This document shows, piece by piece, positions 23,933 through 34,782 of a DNA stretch of 64,000 nucleotides. Position 1 is the first letter of the stretch. Each line of letters opens with the position of its first letter. The DNA comes from Isochrysis galbana. Lineage: Eukaryota; Haptophyta; Isochrysidales; Isochrysidaceae. The notes under the pieces are model-generated. The model ran no database searches. It was given only the letters and a program-made list of their open reading frames with translations, and was not told where the DNA came from. The translations under genes and the position numbers were made by a program. The stretch is taken from assembly GCA_018136815.1 (NCBI GenBank), contig CM030941.1, positions 3,599,035-3,663,034 of the forward strand, written 5' to 3'.

Positions 23933-24022
23933 CTCCTGTGTGATCACTCGGCCTGGTTTTCTTTTTGTCCGGATGACGGATGACACTTGTGGCTTGCTCG
24001 GGAGTCGGGACAAGATTGACAA

Positions 24023-24841
24023 CTTTCTGCGGAGTTAATTGTGATGGTGTGCTAGACAATTTTACCCGAGAACAGAGAACAGGTCCGTAACAACAACAAC
24101 AACAACAACAACAAAGTTCAAATTCATGGAGCGTGCATGGAGTATGCAGCTATGGATCGAGATGGATGGAGTGAGAGTGCGGAATCTTCAGATTTTTTTT
24201 GGATGGAGTGAGAGTGGACATGAACACATATATTACACTAGCTGGGATACATGATACATAAAAGACTAAAGCCTAAAGCCATAATCCATACTCGAAATGG
24301 ACACATGGACATGGATACTGGATACTGGATACATGATGTTACATGTTACATGTTACATGATACATAAATATACAAATATATTGTGATATTGGGCGAGCAC
24401 CCTGGCTGCTGGCTGTTGTGGCTATTCGTATTTTATTTCTAAAAATGTTTCTGAAATTTAAACTCTAAACTCAAACTCGGCTGCTTGCAAGCACTCGACA
24501 TGCATGCGAGCACCCGACACCGACACTTGGCGTAGAGAGGAGAGAGGTGAGTGTAGGTGCATGTATGAAAGCACACATCTCTGTGCCACATGTGAGGCGG
24601 ACATTAGAGAAAGGTATGAGTAGCGTTGTAGCGTTGGGGTGATGGGTGATGGGGCGGTGGGTTGTTGTCATGTTGTCATTGTAGTTGTGACGGCCCTCGC
24701 CTAAAGCCTAAAGCTAGCGGTTGGCGGATGGCGACTTGCTCTCTTTACGCGGTCAAATCCTTAGCCCCTGCCCCCCCGCGCGCGCGCCATCGGCCCGACG
24801 CGCCCCCCAGCGCACGCAGCTGCCCCTCCCCCGCCAGCACG
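24023..24841. other. Intergenic region between divergent genes
   Basis: Contains an (AAC)n microsatellite at 24089-24115, a copy of the AATCTTCAGATT-plus-T-run tail (24183-24200), and AT-rich simple sequence with repeated GATACATGTTACATGTTACAT units around 24250-24370. Confidence 0.6.
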
Positions 24842-26342
24842 ATGAGGCTCAATGCCGACCTGATAGCGCGCTCACCAACCTTCTTTAACGCGCTGAAGGA
24901 CCGCGAGATCGACCTCCGCGGCAACAAGATCGCCATGATTGAGAACCTCGCTGCACTGCAGGTGCGGCAGCACGGCGAGAGGGCAGTGCGCTGTACAACC
25001 GGCGGAGCAGTAGGAGAGTGCTTAGTGGATCAGCCAAATGCATTGCTTGGGACGGCTAGCGAGGGAGCAACGGCTCGTACTCACTGAGTTGTGCGTTGCA
25101 CGCTGAGTTGTACGTTGCACCATCATGTGCTGTCGCTGAGCTGCATTGGGCAGCCGCGCAATGCTGATTGTGGCGCACGATACACTCCCGGCTGCAGAAC
25201 CAGTTCGACTCGATTGACTTGTCAGACAACGAGATACGAAAGCTTGAGTGCATGGCTGTGCTCCCGCGCCTCAAGATGCTTATCCTGAGTAATAACCGCA
25301 TCTCGAGGTGCGACAACCCCACAACTCTCGCCACCGTCTTTTTGCTTGCGCTCAGTCTAGGACTCCATGCTCCTATTTGTGTAGGATAGCGGAACGCCTC
25401 TCCAATTCTTTCCCCAATCTAGAAACCCTTGTCCTGATCAACAACCAACTAGCAACCCTGAAAGATCTGGAGCCAATCTCCTCGCTGCATACGCTGACAA
25501 ACCTCAGCCTCGTTGACAACCCGGTGAGATTTTAGCGCTTGCATGGCTCGCCACATTTCCACCACGTCGGGGTGGTGAATAGTCTCGGCCTTTGGCAGGC
25601 CGATGGTTTGGAATCGGCCACTACTTGTCACGCTCATTTTGAGCACGCGCAACATCCCCCTGCCATGGTTTTATCGACTCGATTAGACCGCCCTTGTATC
25701 TCTCACTATGTTCCCCTCCCGTCTTATCTTATCATGGCTGGTCCTTGGCACCCTTCATAGGTGTCAAAGCAGCCCACGTATCGCGCATTCCTCATCGCGC
25801 GGCTGCCGAAGCTGCATGCGCTCGATTTTCAGAGGGTGACAGAAAAAGAGCGCGCCGCCGCGGAGAGGGAATTCAGCGCTGCCTCCGCCACACCGGCCGC
25901 GGCAGTAGGGGGAGAGACTAGTGGAAGCGGCGCCCGTGCAGCACCAACTGCAGAGCAAATTGCGCTCATCAAACAGGTGAGTGCCAAGCTGGGGTTGTCC
26001 ATTTGCGCGCGGCTGGTTTCAGTTGATTAGACGTGCACGTAGTCTTGTCTGACGAACCCCTAATCCCCCCCCCCCCCCTTTCATCCACACTCCAAGGCCA
26101 TCGCCGACGCCACCAGCTTGGATGAGGTTGCCCGGCTAGAGAAGCTCCTCAAGGCTGCCGACTATGATGCTATTGAGAGGCATCTCGCAGGGTCAGCCGC
26201 TGCAAGCACAAACGGTGGGATTGTGGCAGCTAGTGGGGATGAACCGGGAGCTGAGGCGATGCAGACGGAGGATAGCCAGGGTGCCGCGCCGTCAGATGCG
26301 CCAGCGCAACCTGAGGCTCCACCACAGGACATGGAGACGTGA
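24842..26342 (+). CDS. SNRPA1: U2 small nuclear ribonucleoprotein A'
   Basis: Five exons, 24842-24961, 25198-25307, 25385-25523, 25761-25976 and 26097-26342, join in phase to give 276 residues (human 255). This leucine-rich-repeat protein pairs with U2B'' on stem-loop IV of U2 snRNA in the spliceosome. The order matches throughout: DREIDLRGNKIAMIENLAAL, FDSIDLSDNEIRKL, LPRLKMLILSNNRISR, FPNLETLVLINNQLATLKDL, LTNLSLVDNPV, YRAFLIARLPKLHALDFQRV, and the C-terminal AIADATSLDEVARLEKLL. An Ala/Gly-rich insert before the C-terminal helix explains the extra length. The start is the first ATG ahead of the conserved block. Confidence 0.95.
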
Positions 26343-26629
26343 CCTTGAGTGAATGAGTGAGTGAGAATTGCCGTGGGCACGAGGAGAGGGAGACGCTGGT
26401 GACGGTGCCGGGATCGATGCTAAACGGCCTTCATAGGACCTCGCCCTGATGCACTGCATATTTGCTGCTTTGGGCTCATGTGTGCTGTGCTTTGGGCTTC
26501 TATGTGCTGCGTAGTTGGAGCGTGGTGCACGTGCCAACAGCTGCGGTTGACACATTGCAAACTATCCGTACGCGTATCGGTTCTCTACTTGTTCTCTTTC
26601 CTTGCGCACTTATAACCAAGGACACTTTG

Positions 26630-27080
26630 ATCCGGGGTGGGGGATACTAATCTTATGATAGGTCGCCATGCAGGGGGGCCTCGCGCCCCCCTCACTCTCT
26701 CGACTCCCCTCATGGGGGGCGAGAACCATCCAACCCCCTGCGATGCCTTGCCTCTTGGCATGAAGGGGGGACTCACCCAGACTGCCCAGACTCTCCCTGA
26801 GAGTCGGGCACAGATCGCACACCCTGGCCCGCGTTGGCCTGCTTCTCGCTCTGACCAACCCCTCCTCCCCCTGGGCCCCCTTGTTCAGGAGCCCCCAGCC
26901 AGCTCTAGTCGACCGGCAGGGGCTCGAGAGCCAGCGAGGGAGAGGCTGGAGGGGCCAAGGCCATGCCCCAGCCTCACCTGCCCCCTGAGCTGCGCTCCCA
27001 AGCCCCTGCAGGCCTCCTGGGGACCTGAAGAGGGGCCGCAGGCGCGCGCCATGGGCCAGAGCCGCAGGGAAGAGAGGACG
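26630..27080 (+). repeat. GC-rich dispersed repeat 'C' copy
   Basis: Closely matches 41815-42100: ACTAATCTTATGAT-GGTCGCC, GGGGGGCCTCGCGCCCCCC, the CCCAGACTGCCCAGACTCTC block and GCTCTGACCAACCCCTCCTC. Its tail also matches 37430-37540. Confidence 0.8.
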
Positions 27081-27402
27081 CGCCTCTAACAGCTGTCGCA
27101 TCCGCGATCGACCTTTTTGTTTTAGAAGTCGTCTGCGTTTCTATGTCCCCTCCTTGCAGGCTAGTCACTAGTCACTGCCGCAGGCCGCAGGGTCCTACAT
27201 TCGCCCATTCGCCCTCTTTGCCCTCGCCTCCTTTCTTTGTCGCCTCCCTTGTCGCCTGCTTGCCCCTCACCTGGCTTACCTCCTTGCGTGCTCCTCGCGT
27301 TTTTAGGCTAAGTCGCGCGTTCAGGTATCGCCGGTGCAAGGAACCGCCCCCTTGTGTGACTGTGTGACCCTGATTCCCCCTCAGGTGTTCGTATCGCCCT
27401 GG

Positions 27403-27640
27403 CACCATCCTGGTGACCAGGGCGGCCGAGAGGAGAGAGAGCGACGCCATCTCGCTCGCGCTCTCCTCGGAACAGAACCGGATAAAATTCCTCTTACAAT
27501 TCTCTCACACCACTATCACACGCACATTCACGGTAACACGTAGATAACTAACGTAACGGGAAGGGCGATGTTAGTAGCGAGGAGGAGTCCCAAATTTAGT
27601 CGGTGTGTAGCCCAGAATCTTCAGATGTTGTTTTTTAAAC
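27403..27640 (+). repeat. Dispersed repeat 'B' copy with AATCTTCAGAT tail
   Basis: Shares GGTGACCAGGGCGGCCGAGA, GGAACAGAACCGGATAAA and CACACGCACATTCACGGTAA plus CACGTAGATAACTAACGTAA with 60220-60381. Both copies are then followed by the GTAGCC(C)AGAATCTTCAGAT motif. Confidence 0.8.
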
Positions 27641-27904
27641 TGGTCTACTCGTAAGAGAAGCAGCGCTGCCCCACTCTCCTGTCCAGCGTGTTCCCGCGCG
27701 TTGCGGCGGCCGAGAGGCCGAGAGGCCCCGCACGGGGAAGAGTCTGTTGGTGGGGGGGACACAATGCGAAGGCGGGAAGGCGCGCGCGTGCGGCCTCGGT
27801 GGCCCACTGGCCTCTCTACTCTCTCCCGTGGGGCTTTCTTCTCTCTTCAGGGGGTGCCCTCGGCAGCTTTCCCTCCGCCCCGCCGAAAGCTGTGTTCACT
27901 CTCC

Positions 27905-27956
<52 letters not shown>

Positions 27957-28042
27957 GCTTCCCCCCCTTCCCTCCCTCCCTCCCCTCTCTCTGCGTCTTT
28001 TGCGGCAGGCCCCCTCTCGCAGAAGCAGCAGCAGAGCCAGCG

Positions 28043-29701
28043 ATGAGGAGAGTGGACAAGGCGGAGCGGACGGAGGTAGTGGCGGTGGAGCTTCAGAGCG
28101 ACTGCCCAGACTTCGACGACCTGGTCATCGCCAGCGCTTCCCAGCCTGTCCTCATCGGCCGCAGCCGCAGCGCAACCTACCGGCTGAGCCACCCACAGAT
28201 CTCAGGCACGCAGTGCTCCCTCTCGTTCGTCGACGAGCCGCCCCGACTGCAGCTGCGCGACCTGAGCTCGAATGGGACGTTTGTCGATGGCAAGGAGATT
28301 GGTCGCAACCAGTCCGTCTACCTCTCCCATGGCAACCTCATTACCTTCCTTGTGCCGACCGTAGAGGACCGCGACCTCGACTATGGCGACGAGATCCCAG
28401 CTTTCCACGTGATTGTGAGGAGAGCGCCCAAGCTGGCGCCCATCAGGGCGGAGCTCTCGGCCGCCGAGCGGCTCCATGCGCCTTCAACCAGCTCCGCGGC
28501 TTCCTTCTACAAGCACAACGCGCCCTCTGCCGACGGTATTTCAAGCTACAGACAGACATCGCCCTGTGCGCGCAAGTCGGAGCCGGCGCAAGCTCGGGTG
28601 CTCCGCAAGCGGCCGCAATCGGCGGTGAATATGCCCACACCCTCCATGTCGTCTAGGCGAAGGAGGCTTCAGGTACAGACGGAGCAGACGTCCCGGACAC
28701 GCGACGGCTCAATCGGGCCATGCAGCCTGCTTCTCTCTCTTCCAAGCGATCTGATTTGGCACGTCTTGTCCGCCCTGGACACGCCATCGATGCTCCGTAT
28801 GTCGTGTGTGTGCACGTGGCTTCAGGCCGAGACCGCCAATGCCTATCGCCTGAGTCTGCGCGCGCTGCGCACGCCGCTGACGCTCGAGAGGAGTGCCACC
28901 TTCTTCAGCCGCTTCAGAAAGCTTGGCGAGCTGAGGTTGGTTGGTCCGGTGCTCGCCCGAGATGGTGCGCCAGGAATCCTCTCTGCTCTCCTTCCCGGTC
29001 TGCGCTCGCTCGTGGTGCGCGAGAACGAGCTCACCACAAGGGGATGCGCGGCGCTCGCAAGCGCACTCAATCGAGCGCCCTCGGGCTCGCTTGAGCTGGA
29101 GAAGCTGGACCTGTCCTCGAGCCAGATTGCCCTTCAACCCGAGCTCGACGGTCACACCTTTTCGGACTTGGCAGCTTCCTCCCTCGTAGAGAAGTTAGAT
29201 TGCGTCAAGTCGTCGCTGACATACCTCAGCCTCGCAGACAACAGACTGACCGCCATGGTCGCAGAGGTATTGACCAGTGGAAAGCTTCTGCGAAACTCAT
29301 CGGCGCTCCGGTACCTTGACCTATCCGGGAATTTCCTCGGGAATGAGGGCGTAGGAGAGATAGCCTCGGCACTCACGGAGCCCTGGAGGGGTGGTTTGAC
29401 ACAGTTGCGTCTCGACCGCACATTTGCGGGCGACACCGCAGCAATCCACATCGCAGGAATGCTCGAAGTCAACTCCAGCCTTCTTCAGCTCTCGTTAGCG
29501 TCGAATGATATCCAACATCTAGGCGCTAATGTAATTGCCAACTCGCTCAAGAGCAACGAAAGTCTCGTCGAGCTCGACCTCAGCTACTGCATGTTCCTAA
29601 TGAGGGCCACCCACAACTATACGCAAGAGGACACACAAGCACGACGCCAGCTGCGCGCCCCACATAGGCACAACTTATCCGTCTACTTGTACACAATCTA
29701 G
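28043..29701 (+). CDS. FHA / F-box / leucine-rich-repeat protein
   Basis: Single open frame of 552 residues from the ATG at 28043. Residues about 34-105 resemble an FHA phosphothreonine-binding domain: VLIGRSRSATYRLSH, then LRDLSSNGTFVDGKEIG. The usual S-x-x-H step reads ISGTQC, so the conserved His is replaced. Residues about 228-262 form an F-box (LLLSLPSDLIWHVLSALD, SMLRMSCVCTWL), which would bind Skp1 in an SCF ubiquitin ligase. From about 290 on are RNI-type leucine-rich repeats (LRYLDLSGNFLGNEGVGEIA, LLQLSLASNDIQHLGANVIA). The domain order suggests a substrate receptor. The last 30 or so residues come from a segment repeated at 30548, so the native C-terminus may have been replaced or may be spliced. 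A CT microsatellite precedes the start. Confidence 0.82.
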   Translation: MRRVDKAERTEVVAVELQSDCPDFDDLVIASASQPVLIGRSRSATYRLSHPQISGTQCSLSFVDEPPRLQLRDLSSNGTFVDGKEIGRNQSVYLSHGNLITFLVPTVEDRDLDYGDEIPAFHVIVRRAPKLAPIRAELSAAERLHAPSTSSAASFYKHNAPSADGISSYRQTSPCARKSEPAQARVLRKRPQSAVNMPTPSMSSRRRRLQVQTEQTSRTRDGSIGPCSLLLSLPSDLIWHVLSALDTPSMLRMSCVCTWLQAETANAYRLSLRALRTPLTLERSATFFSRFRKLGELRLVGPVLARDGAPGILSALLPGLRSLVVRENELTTRGCAALASALNRAPSGSLELEKLDLSSSQIALQPELDGHTFSDLAASSLVEKLDCVKSSLTYLSLADNRLTAMVAEVLTSGKLLRNSSALRYLDLSGNFLGNEGVGEIASALTEPWRGGLTQLRLDRTFAGDTAAIHIAGMLEVNSSLLQLSLASNDIQHLGANVIANSLKSNESLVELDLSYCMFLMRATHNYTQEDTQARRQLRAPHRHNLSVYLYTI

Positions 29702-30733
29702 TGAGAGTGCGGAAGCTGTCCTATTTGCACCTTTCTATGGAAATTGTACGTCCACTGGCGCTGTGATGTGTGGCGATGAACCAGATTTTCTGGGCGAGGC
29801 ATGGGCAAGAGATGGGTGTGTGCAGATTATCCGCGGGAGATTGCAAGCGCGCGAGCATGTGTGCAGGTGTCTTCTATCTTTTACCGGGAGGCACTTGCTT
29901 CAGCGATGGAACAGCCTTGCGGGGGCGGGGGGATCAAATTGACGGTTAATGCCAAGCACACGGCAAAGGGAAGCAAGCGTGTGCTTTGTGCGGCAATGTG
30001 GAGCGGGCTTGTGTGTGGTCCACCCATCCTTCACGGTGGGGTGCATAAGGTACGACCGTGAGACCTAGCTGCGCTAAGCTATGTATAAGCTAGCACACAT
30101 GCACCTCGCGTCGCGTATGGCCGCTCTGGTGGCTCTTGCGCGCTAGCACGCGCACATATACCATATACCGCTGCAGATACTGGACACTCCGCGGCAGGCC
30201 ATCGCTCGCATGCGACGGCAAGATGCAAGCACTAGAGCTGGGTGCTGGGTGGCATGAAGACCCAAGAGGATGCAAGCCACATGCGTGACTGGCTCAACTC
30301 ATGCATGCGTCACCACATGTTGCACCGCGCATGCTTTGCCACATCTAGCTAGCCATTACTTTTTTTGTTGCAATGAGACCAGTGGAATCTGAGGAATAGG
30401 GCTACTGCTGCCACTACCGTTGCTACTACACAGCATCTAGTCAGAATTCTCGCCCTGCGACAATACCATCACATGTCATGGGCAGCACGCAGTCATCGCT
30501 CCTCGCACCTCGCGACGAGACTCGAAAAGGGAGTCTAGCGATGCGTCATGAGGGCCACCCCCAACTATACGCAAGAGGACACACAAGCACGACGCCAGCT
30601 TCGCGCGCCGCATAGGCACAACTTATCCGTCGTGGAAAGCCCGCACCTCTATAGCTACTCACCAAGTTGAAGGGCTGCTCCTTGGGGAAGGGGATGATGC
30701 CGCCAAACAGAAGCAAGCGCACCAAAGTCGCGT
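29702..30733. other. Intergenic region with a duplicated coding segment
   Basis: Sequence at 30548-30631 repeats 29600-29684 with a few changes and keeps the same open frame to a stop near 30669. The rest (29700-30540) has no recognised gene; short frames there are not supported. Confidence 0.55.
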
Positions 30734-33700
30734 TCATTTGGCATCTACCTCGAGGAGTGCATGAAGCTGCGCCATCTCCTCGTCCGTTTCTCTCTGCCAA
30801 AGCGCAACGCTTCTTGGGAGCTCAGAACTGCTGAGTGAGTGCATTGGCCTCTCTACCAGGGCCAACGTGCGGGACACCTCGAATGCGAGTGCTTGGATTG
30901 CAGCGCGCACAGCTTGAAGCCTATGGGGCGAGGCTCCACTGCACACGACTTGAGGGAACTCCGAGGTCAACGCAGCAGCTGCAAGGGGGAGCGCTGCATC
31001 GCTCGCGCCAAAGGTAGAGCGAAGGCTCAGTTCCACATCGCCTCCGTCGACACCAACACCAAGTCCCATGCCGCCGCCAGTATGCACGCACAAGCTTATC
31101 GACCCGTCCGCCGTACGCAATTCATCTCGTGGCCGATGAAGCGGTTCCAACCTAGTTCCCATCGCAAGATGTACTGCGGGGGATGCAGCACAGGGCACGG
31201 CGCCAATGGCTACACCGAGCCTTCGTCGGATTTCGTGAGGTGTGGTAGAGCGGTCAAGGCGAAGAAGAAGTGAGACTTCACGCCACGGTGGACGGGAGTC
31301 GAAAGGAGCTAGTGCGGATTGCTCTGATGACATTGCGTGGCCCAATGAGGATGCAAAGATTGATGTGCGCTTGGGTTGCGGGACACCAAGGTAGCTGGCC
31401 ATCGAAAGGACGGCAGGCGAGACCGCAAAGGAGGCATGAGCAAGGGCGCGCAGATCGAGCCGTATCCGTGTTGCCACGCGTCTTTCCCATGGCGGGGACC
31501 CGCTCCGAACAGCCTCCGGGCAATTCGACCAACAAAGAATCACGTCGGCGTGGCCAAAACCAGCAGTAGCGGATGTGGCAAGTCGAGCGAGGGACTCGAC
31601 GCTGAGGCGAAGGGCTAGGACGGCATCAGCTGACGGAAGCAATTGGGCTATGGCGGTTGAGCGGGTGTCAAGGGACACCTGCGAGGGGGCGGTTGGGAAG
31701 GGTGAATGTCGGTGGTGGTAATATAACTTCCGCAGGCCGGGGAAGGCCAATTCCGAGGACATCAAAGTGGCATTGGGCAGAATTGCGATACGTAGTGTTT
31801 CCGGCACACGGTCAGTTTTCGAGCACGCACCTGCATGTGTGTTAAAGCTGCGCAAACAAGTGCATATGTGTGGGTCTCCATGTTGCGCACCCCCAATGAA
31901 AGTACCCATTCTCCCATGTCGAAGCCATGGCGCAGGCTCACGAGCTGCAGTTTGGATCCCTTTTGCAAAGCTTGTGCTCCAACCACATCTCCCAAAGCAG
32001 CTTGTCTAGCGCCGGCGGTTTCGTCGTCAGGTGGCTTGAAAGAGGGCGGTTGTTTCGGCCGTATGGGCCCGCCGGTGTCCGGAACGGCAGGGGAATGGAT
32101 CGACTGCAGCCCCTCAGCTGCTCGCCAGCTCTCAAGTAGCTTCCTTCTCTCGACCGTCGGCTTCAGCTCCGCCTCGGACATTCGTGCTGTGTCCCCAATG
32201 CCACATCCATCGGCATGCTCGGGTTCGCTTCCGCCTAATCCGATCTTTTTCGATGGTCTGTAGGTGTCGGCAGCGGACTTGAGGCAGTGCAATGCATAGC
32301 TTCGTAGCACTTGGCGTGATTCAAGGGCTTGTGTGGCCTTGTGGACCTGACATAGGAGCATAGGCCTAGGTAGGACCTTCAGGCTGGGAGGCATCCCGAG
32401 GCTTGACAATGGACGCGCCCCACCGAATGCGATCGGCGTTTTGGGGCTGCCTTGCTCCTATCGGCATGCGACAGGCCGAGCAGGAGGGGCCATGGTGCGA
32501 CAAACAGAGCAGCTCTCGGAGATTTTCGTGCTCACCTCCTCTTGGCCCCCTCGCGCGCGCTGCACCATTCCTCGGGCGATGCTGTACATGCGCAACAAAC
32601 GAGTAGCCGAGGCAGACGTCACGATGGCATTCCCAGCGTCTCCACCCGTCGTGGAGGTGTTATCCTTTTCGCCTCCTGGTGTGCCGGTCAACGACGTCAT
32701 TGACGATGTTCTGCGTTGAGGGCGAGCTGACGAGCAGCCGACGACCGGCGACAGATGCTCCGCTTCGATCCAAGCATGAGCCGCTGTCAGTAAAGCGCAC
32801 CCCACAGACAGCGGCTCCCCGTTCAACCCACCCACTGGCGCGATCCCGGGCTTGGAGACAGCAAGGGCCGCTCTGAGATCGGTCGACCAGATCATTCGCC
32901 AAAGAAGCAGCTGCGAGTGAGCCCACTTGGCCACATCGGAGACTCCCCAAACACTTACGCGCTCAGCCGAGAAGAGCACCTCTCCACTCAATGACAGGAG
33001 GTGCACCGTACGGTCCGCCTCGTATGCTGTCGCAACCTTGCCGCCACGGGAGCGGCTCTGACTCCCAATGGCGCCCATCCCATTGCCCGCCGTCTTCCCC
33101 GAATCGAATTCCACCGCCAGCATCGGCTCCGGTTCGCATGATGTGCGAAGCGTCTCCACTCTTTGCGGCGCATTCGGCAAGAGCAACGATGCTTCCATCT
33201 CCATGAATGAAGATGCAGCAGCCCATCCGGACGCAGACTGGCGCATGTCTCCGCGGGTGCCAAGACCAGAGGCCTCGGACACCATTGTCGCACTCACTGC
33301 AGCTACACCCTTTGGCATCACTGCCGTCGCGAGGATAGCATCCGGAATGACGAACCGATGCAACCCCCCCCCAACACTGCCAATCCATAGCCACACCCGC
33401 CGTCGCCCGAGGGTCCCATGCACGCTGAGCGTCGCAGAGCTAAACCCGCGCTCGAAATCTGGGGTGTCCGCTCCGCTCCCCCCTCGCAAATGTGGGGTGT
33501 ACGCTCCGCTCGTCCCTCGCACTCGCCCCTTTGCCTCACCACGAGTAGACGTGGTCGGTGGGGCGAGGCACGCATGTGCACACGTGACGGTATCCGCCAC
33601 ACCTCCGCGCAACAGTACCTCATTCAGCGGTGGCGATGAGCTGCCCGGAGGGAACAAGAGGAGCTCGATCGTGGTGGCTCGGTCGAGTGGCTTACGTGCT

Positions 33701-34275
33701 ACAACAAGTGACGGTGGCAGTCCCGCCTCTGTCGGCAGGCTGCACAATAAACGATCGGCCTCGCCCCACTGAACTGAAGGCGGTGCCACTAGGGCATCGG
33801 GGCTAGGCACCGCCACTGGCGTCCCAAAGTCGAGGTAGGTCAGCCGGCCGGACCCATCGGCCATCCCGCGCGCGATGCATACGCCTGGCCCATCGACCAA
33901 TCGAATCTGTGTCAGCGTGTGCGCAGCCGCCTCCGCTGCCTGCGGATGAGGCGAGTCGGATGGGTCGGCAGAGGCGATAGCAGCAGCACGCTGACGCACG
34001 CGCACGAGGCGCTGTCTGGGCAGGTCGAGTACAGCGACCGCGACTTGGCCGACCACGCCCGTCTCAAACGCGAGGGTGGGCAGTCTGAGCCCCATCTCCT
34101 CATGTAGCACCTCCGCGACCGCCATGAGAGTCCATCCTGCCGGTGCAGCCACTTCACAGTGGTGCGACTGCACACGCTCGCTCGCATCGAGCGTGGCTTG
34201 GCTGACGCGCACACGTCCCTCCTCTCCCAGCAGCAGCAGCCCGGGCAGCCCGTGCGCCCTCACGAACGCGCCCAT
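30734..34275 (-). CDS. Large unrecognised protein, three predicted exons
   Basis: Exons 32536-34275, 31831-32346 and 30734-31678 join in phase 0 to give about 1066 residues from an ATG at 34275. Donors are GAG|GTGAGC and CAG|GTGCGT; acceptors are CTATGTCAG and CCCCTCGCAG. No family is recognised. The N-terminal 550 residues alternate short beta-like runs (RLTYLDFGTPVAV, VWLWIGSVGGGLHRFVI, RTVHLLSLSGEVLFSAERVS), compatible with a beta-propeller-like fold. The middle exon is charged and probably partly disordered. The C-terminal exon is Ala/Leu/Ser-rich with possible helices and ends VALWQRETDEEMAQLHALLE. No transmembrane segment is evident. It diverges from the oxygenase gene 508 bases away. 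Coding is supported by three long open frames with agreeing phases. The large propeller-like subunits of DNA-repair or ciliary complexes are a speculative comparison. Confidence 0.6.
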
Positions 34276-34782
34276 GCGCAGCGGGCTCCCCCCCCCCCCC
34301 CCCCCTCCCCCCCTCTCTTGTCCGCCCTCCTCCCGCTCTCTCTCTCTTCACAGCCCCCGTGTGCGGGCTCGCCACACCGAGAGAGAGGGAGGAATTAGAA
34401 GAGAAAGAGACGGGAGAGAGTGAGAGAGGAGAGATTGGGATAAGGGAGAGGAGACACCACCGTGGAGAAGGCGAGAGAGGGTGGGAGTGGGAAGAGAAGG
34501 GAAGGAGAGAGAGAAGAAGAGAGGGTTTCCCGCCTTCTCCCACCCACCCACACAAGTCGTGAGGCTTGGCGGAGCGAGCGAGGCTGCTCGTCATCCCGGT
34601 GCCCAAGGCCATCGCCTCTCTCGCCGTCCGCTGGGCTCTCCAATCGGAAGGGTGGTTGTGAGGGTGAGCACACGTTGGTCGGGACCACTGCTGAAAATAT
34701 TCCCCTACGGCTGCTCTCGTGACCAACCAGGAGGGGCTGGTCTCGCCTGCCTGTCCGCTCGCTTCTCGGAGTGCGCGGCTGG
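34276..34782. promoter_or_regulatory. Divergent promoter space
   Basis: Head-to-head space between the large unknown gene and the oxygenase gene. It holds a C-run (34287-34306) and a long GA-rich tract (34376-34530). No specific element is recognised. Confidence 0.4.

Larger units (their letters stand above)
26343..28042. other. Intergenic region with repeats and a (CT)n tract
   Basis: 26630-27080 is a GC-rich repeat 'C' copy, 27403-27640 a repeat 'B' copy ending in the AATCTTCAGAT tail, and 27911-27953 a pure CT microsatellite in the likely promoter or 5' UTR of the FHA/F-box gene. Confidence 0.65.

Noticed and set aside
27701-28042. N-terminal extension of the FHA/F-box frame
   Set aside because: It translates a CT microsatellite into Leu-Ser repeats and begins at a non-ATG codon; the ATG at 28043 directly precedes the conserved part.
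33066-33772. Long plus-strand frame opposite the large unknown gene
   Set aside because: Antisense shadow caused by high GC; the minus-strand frame is longer and continues through phase-matched introns.
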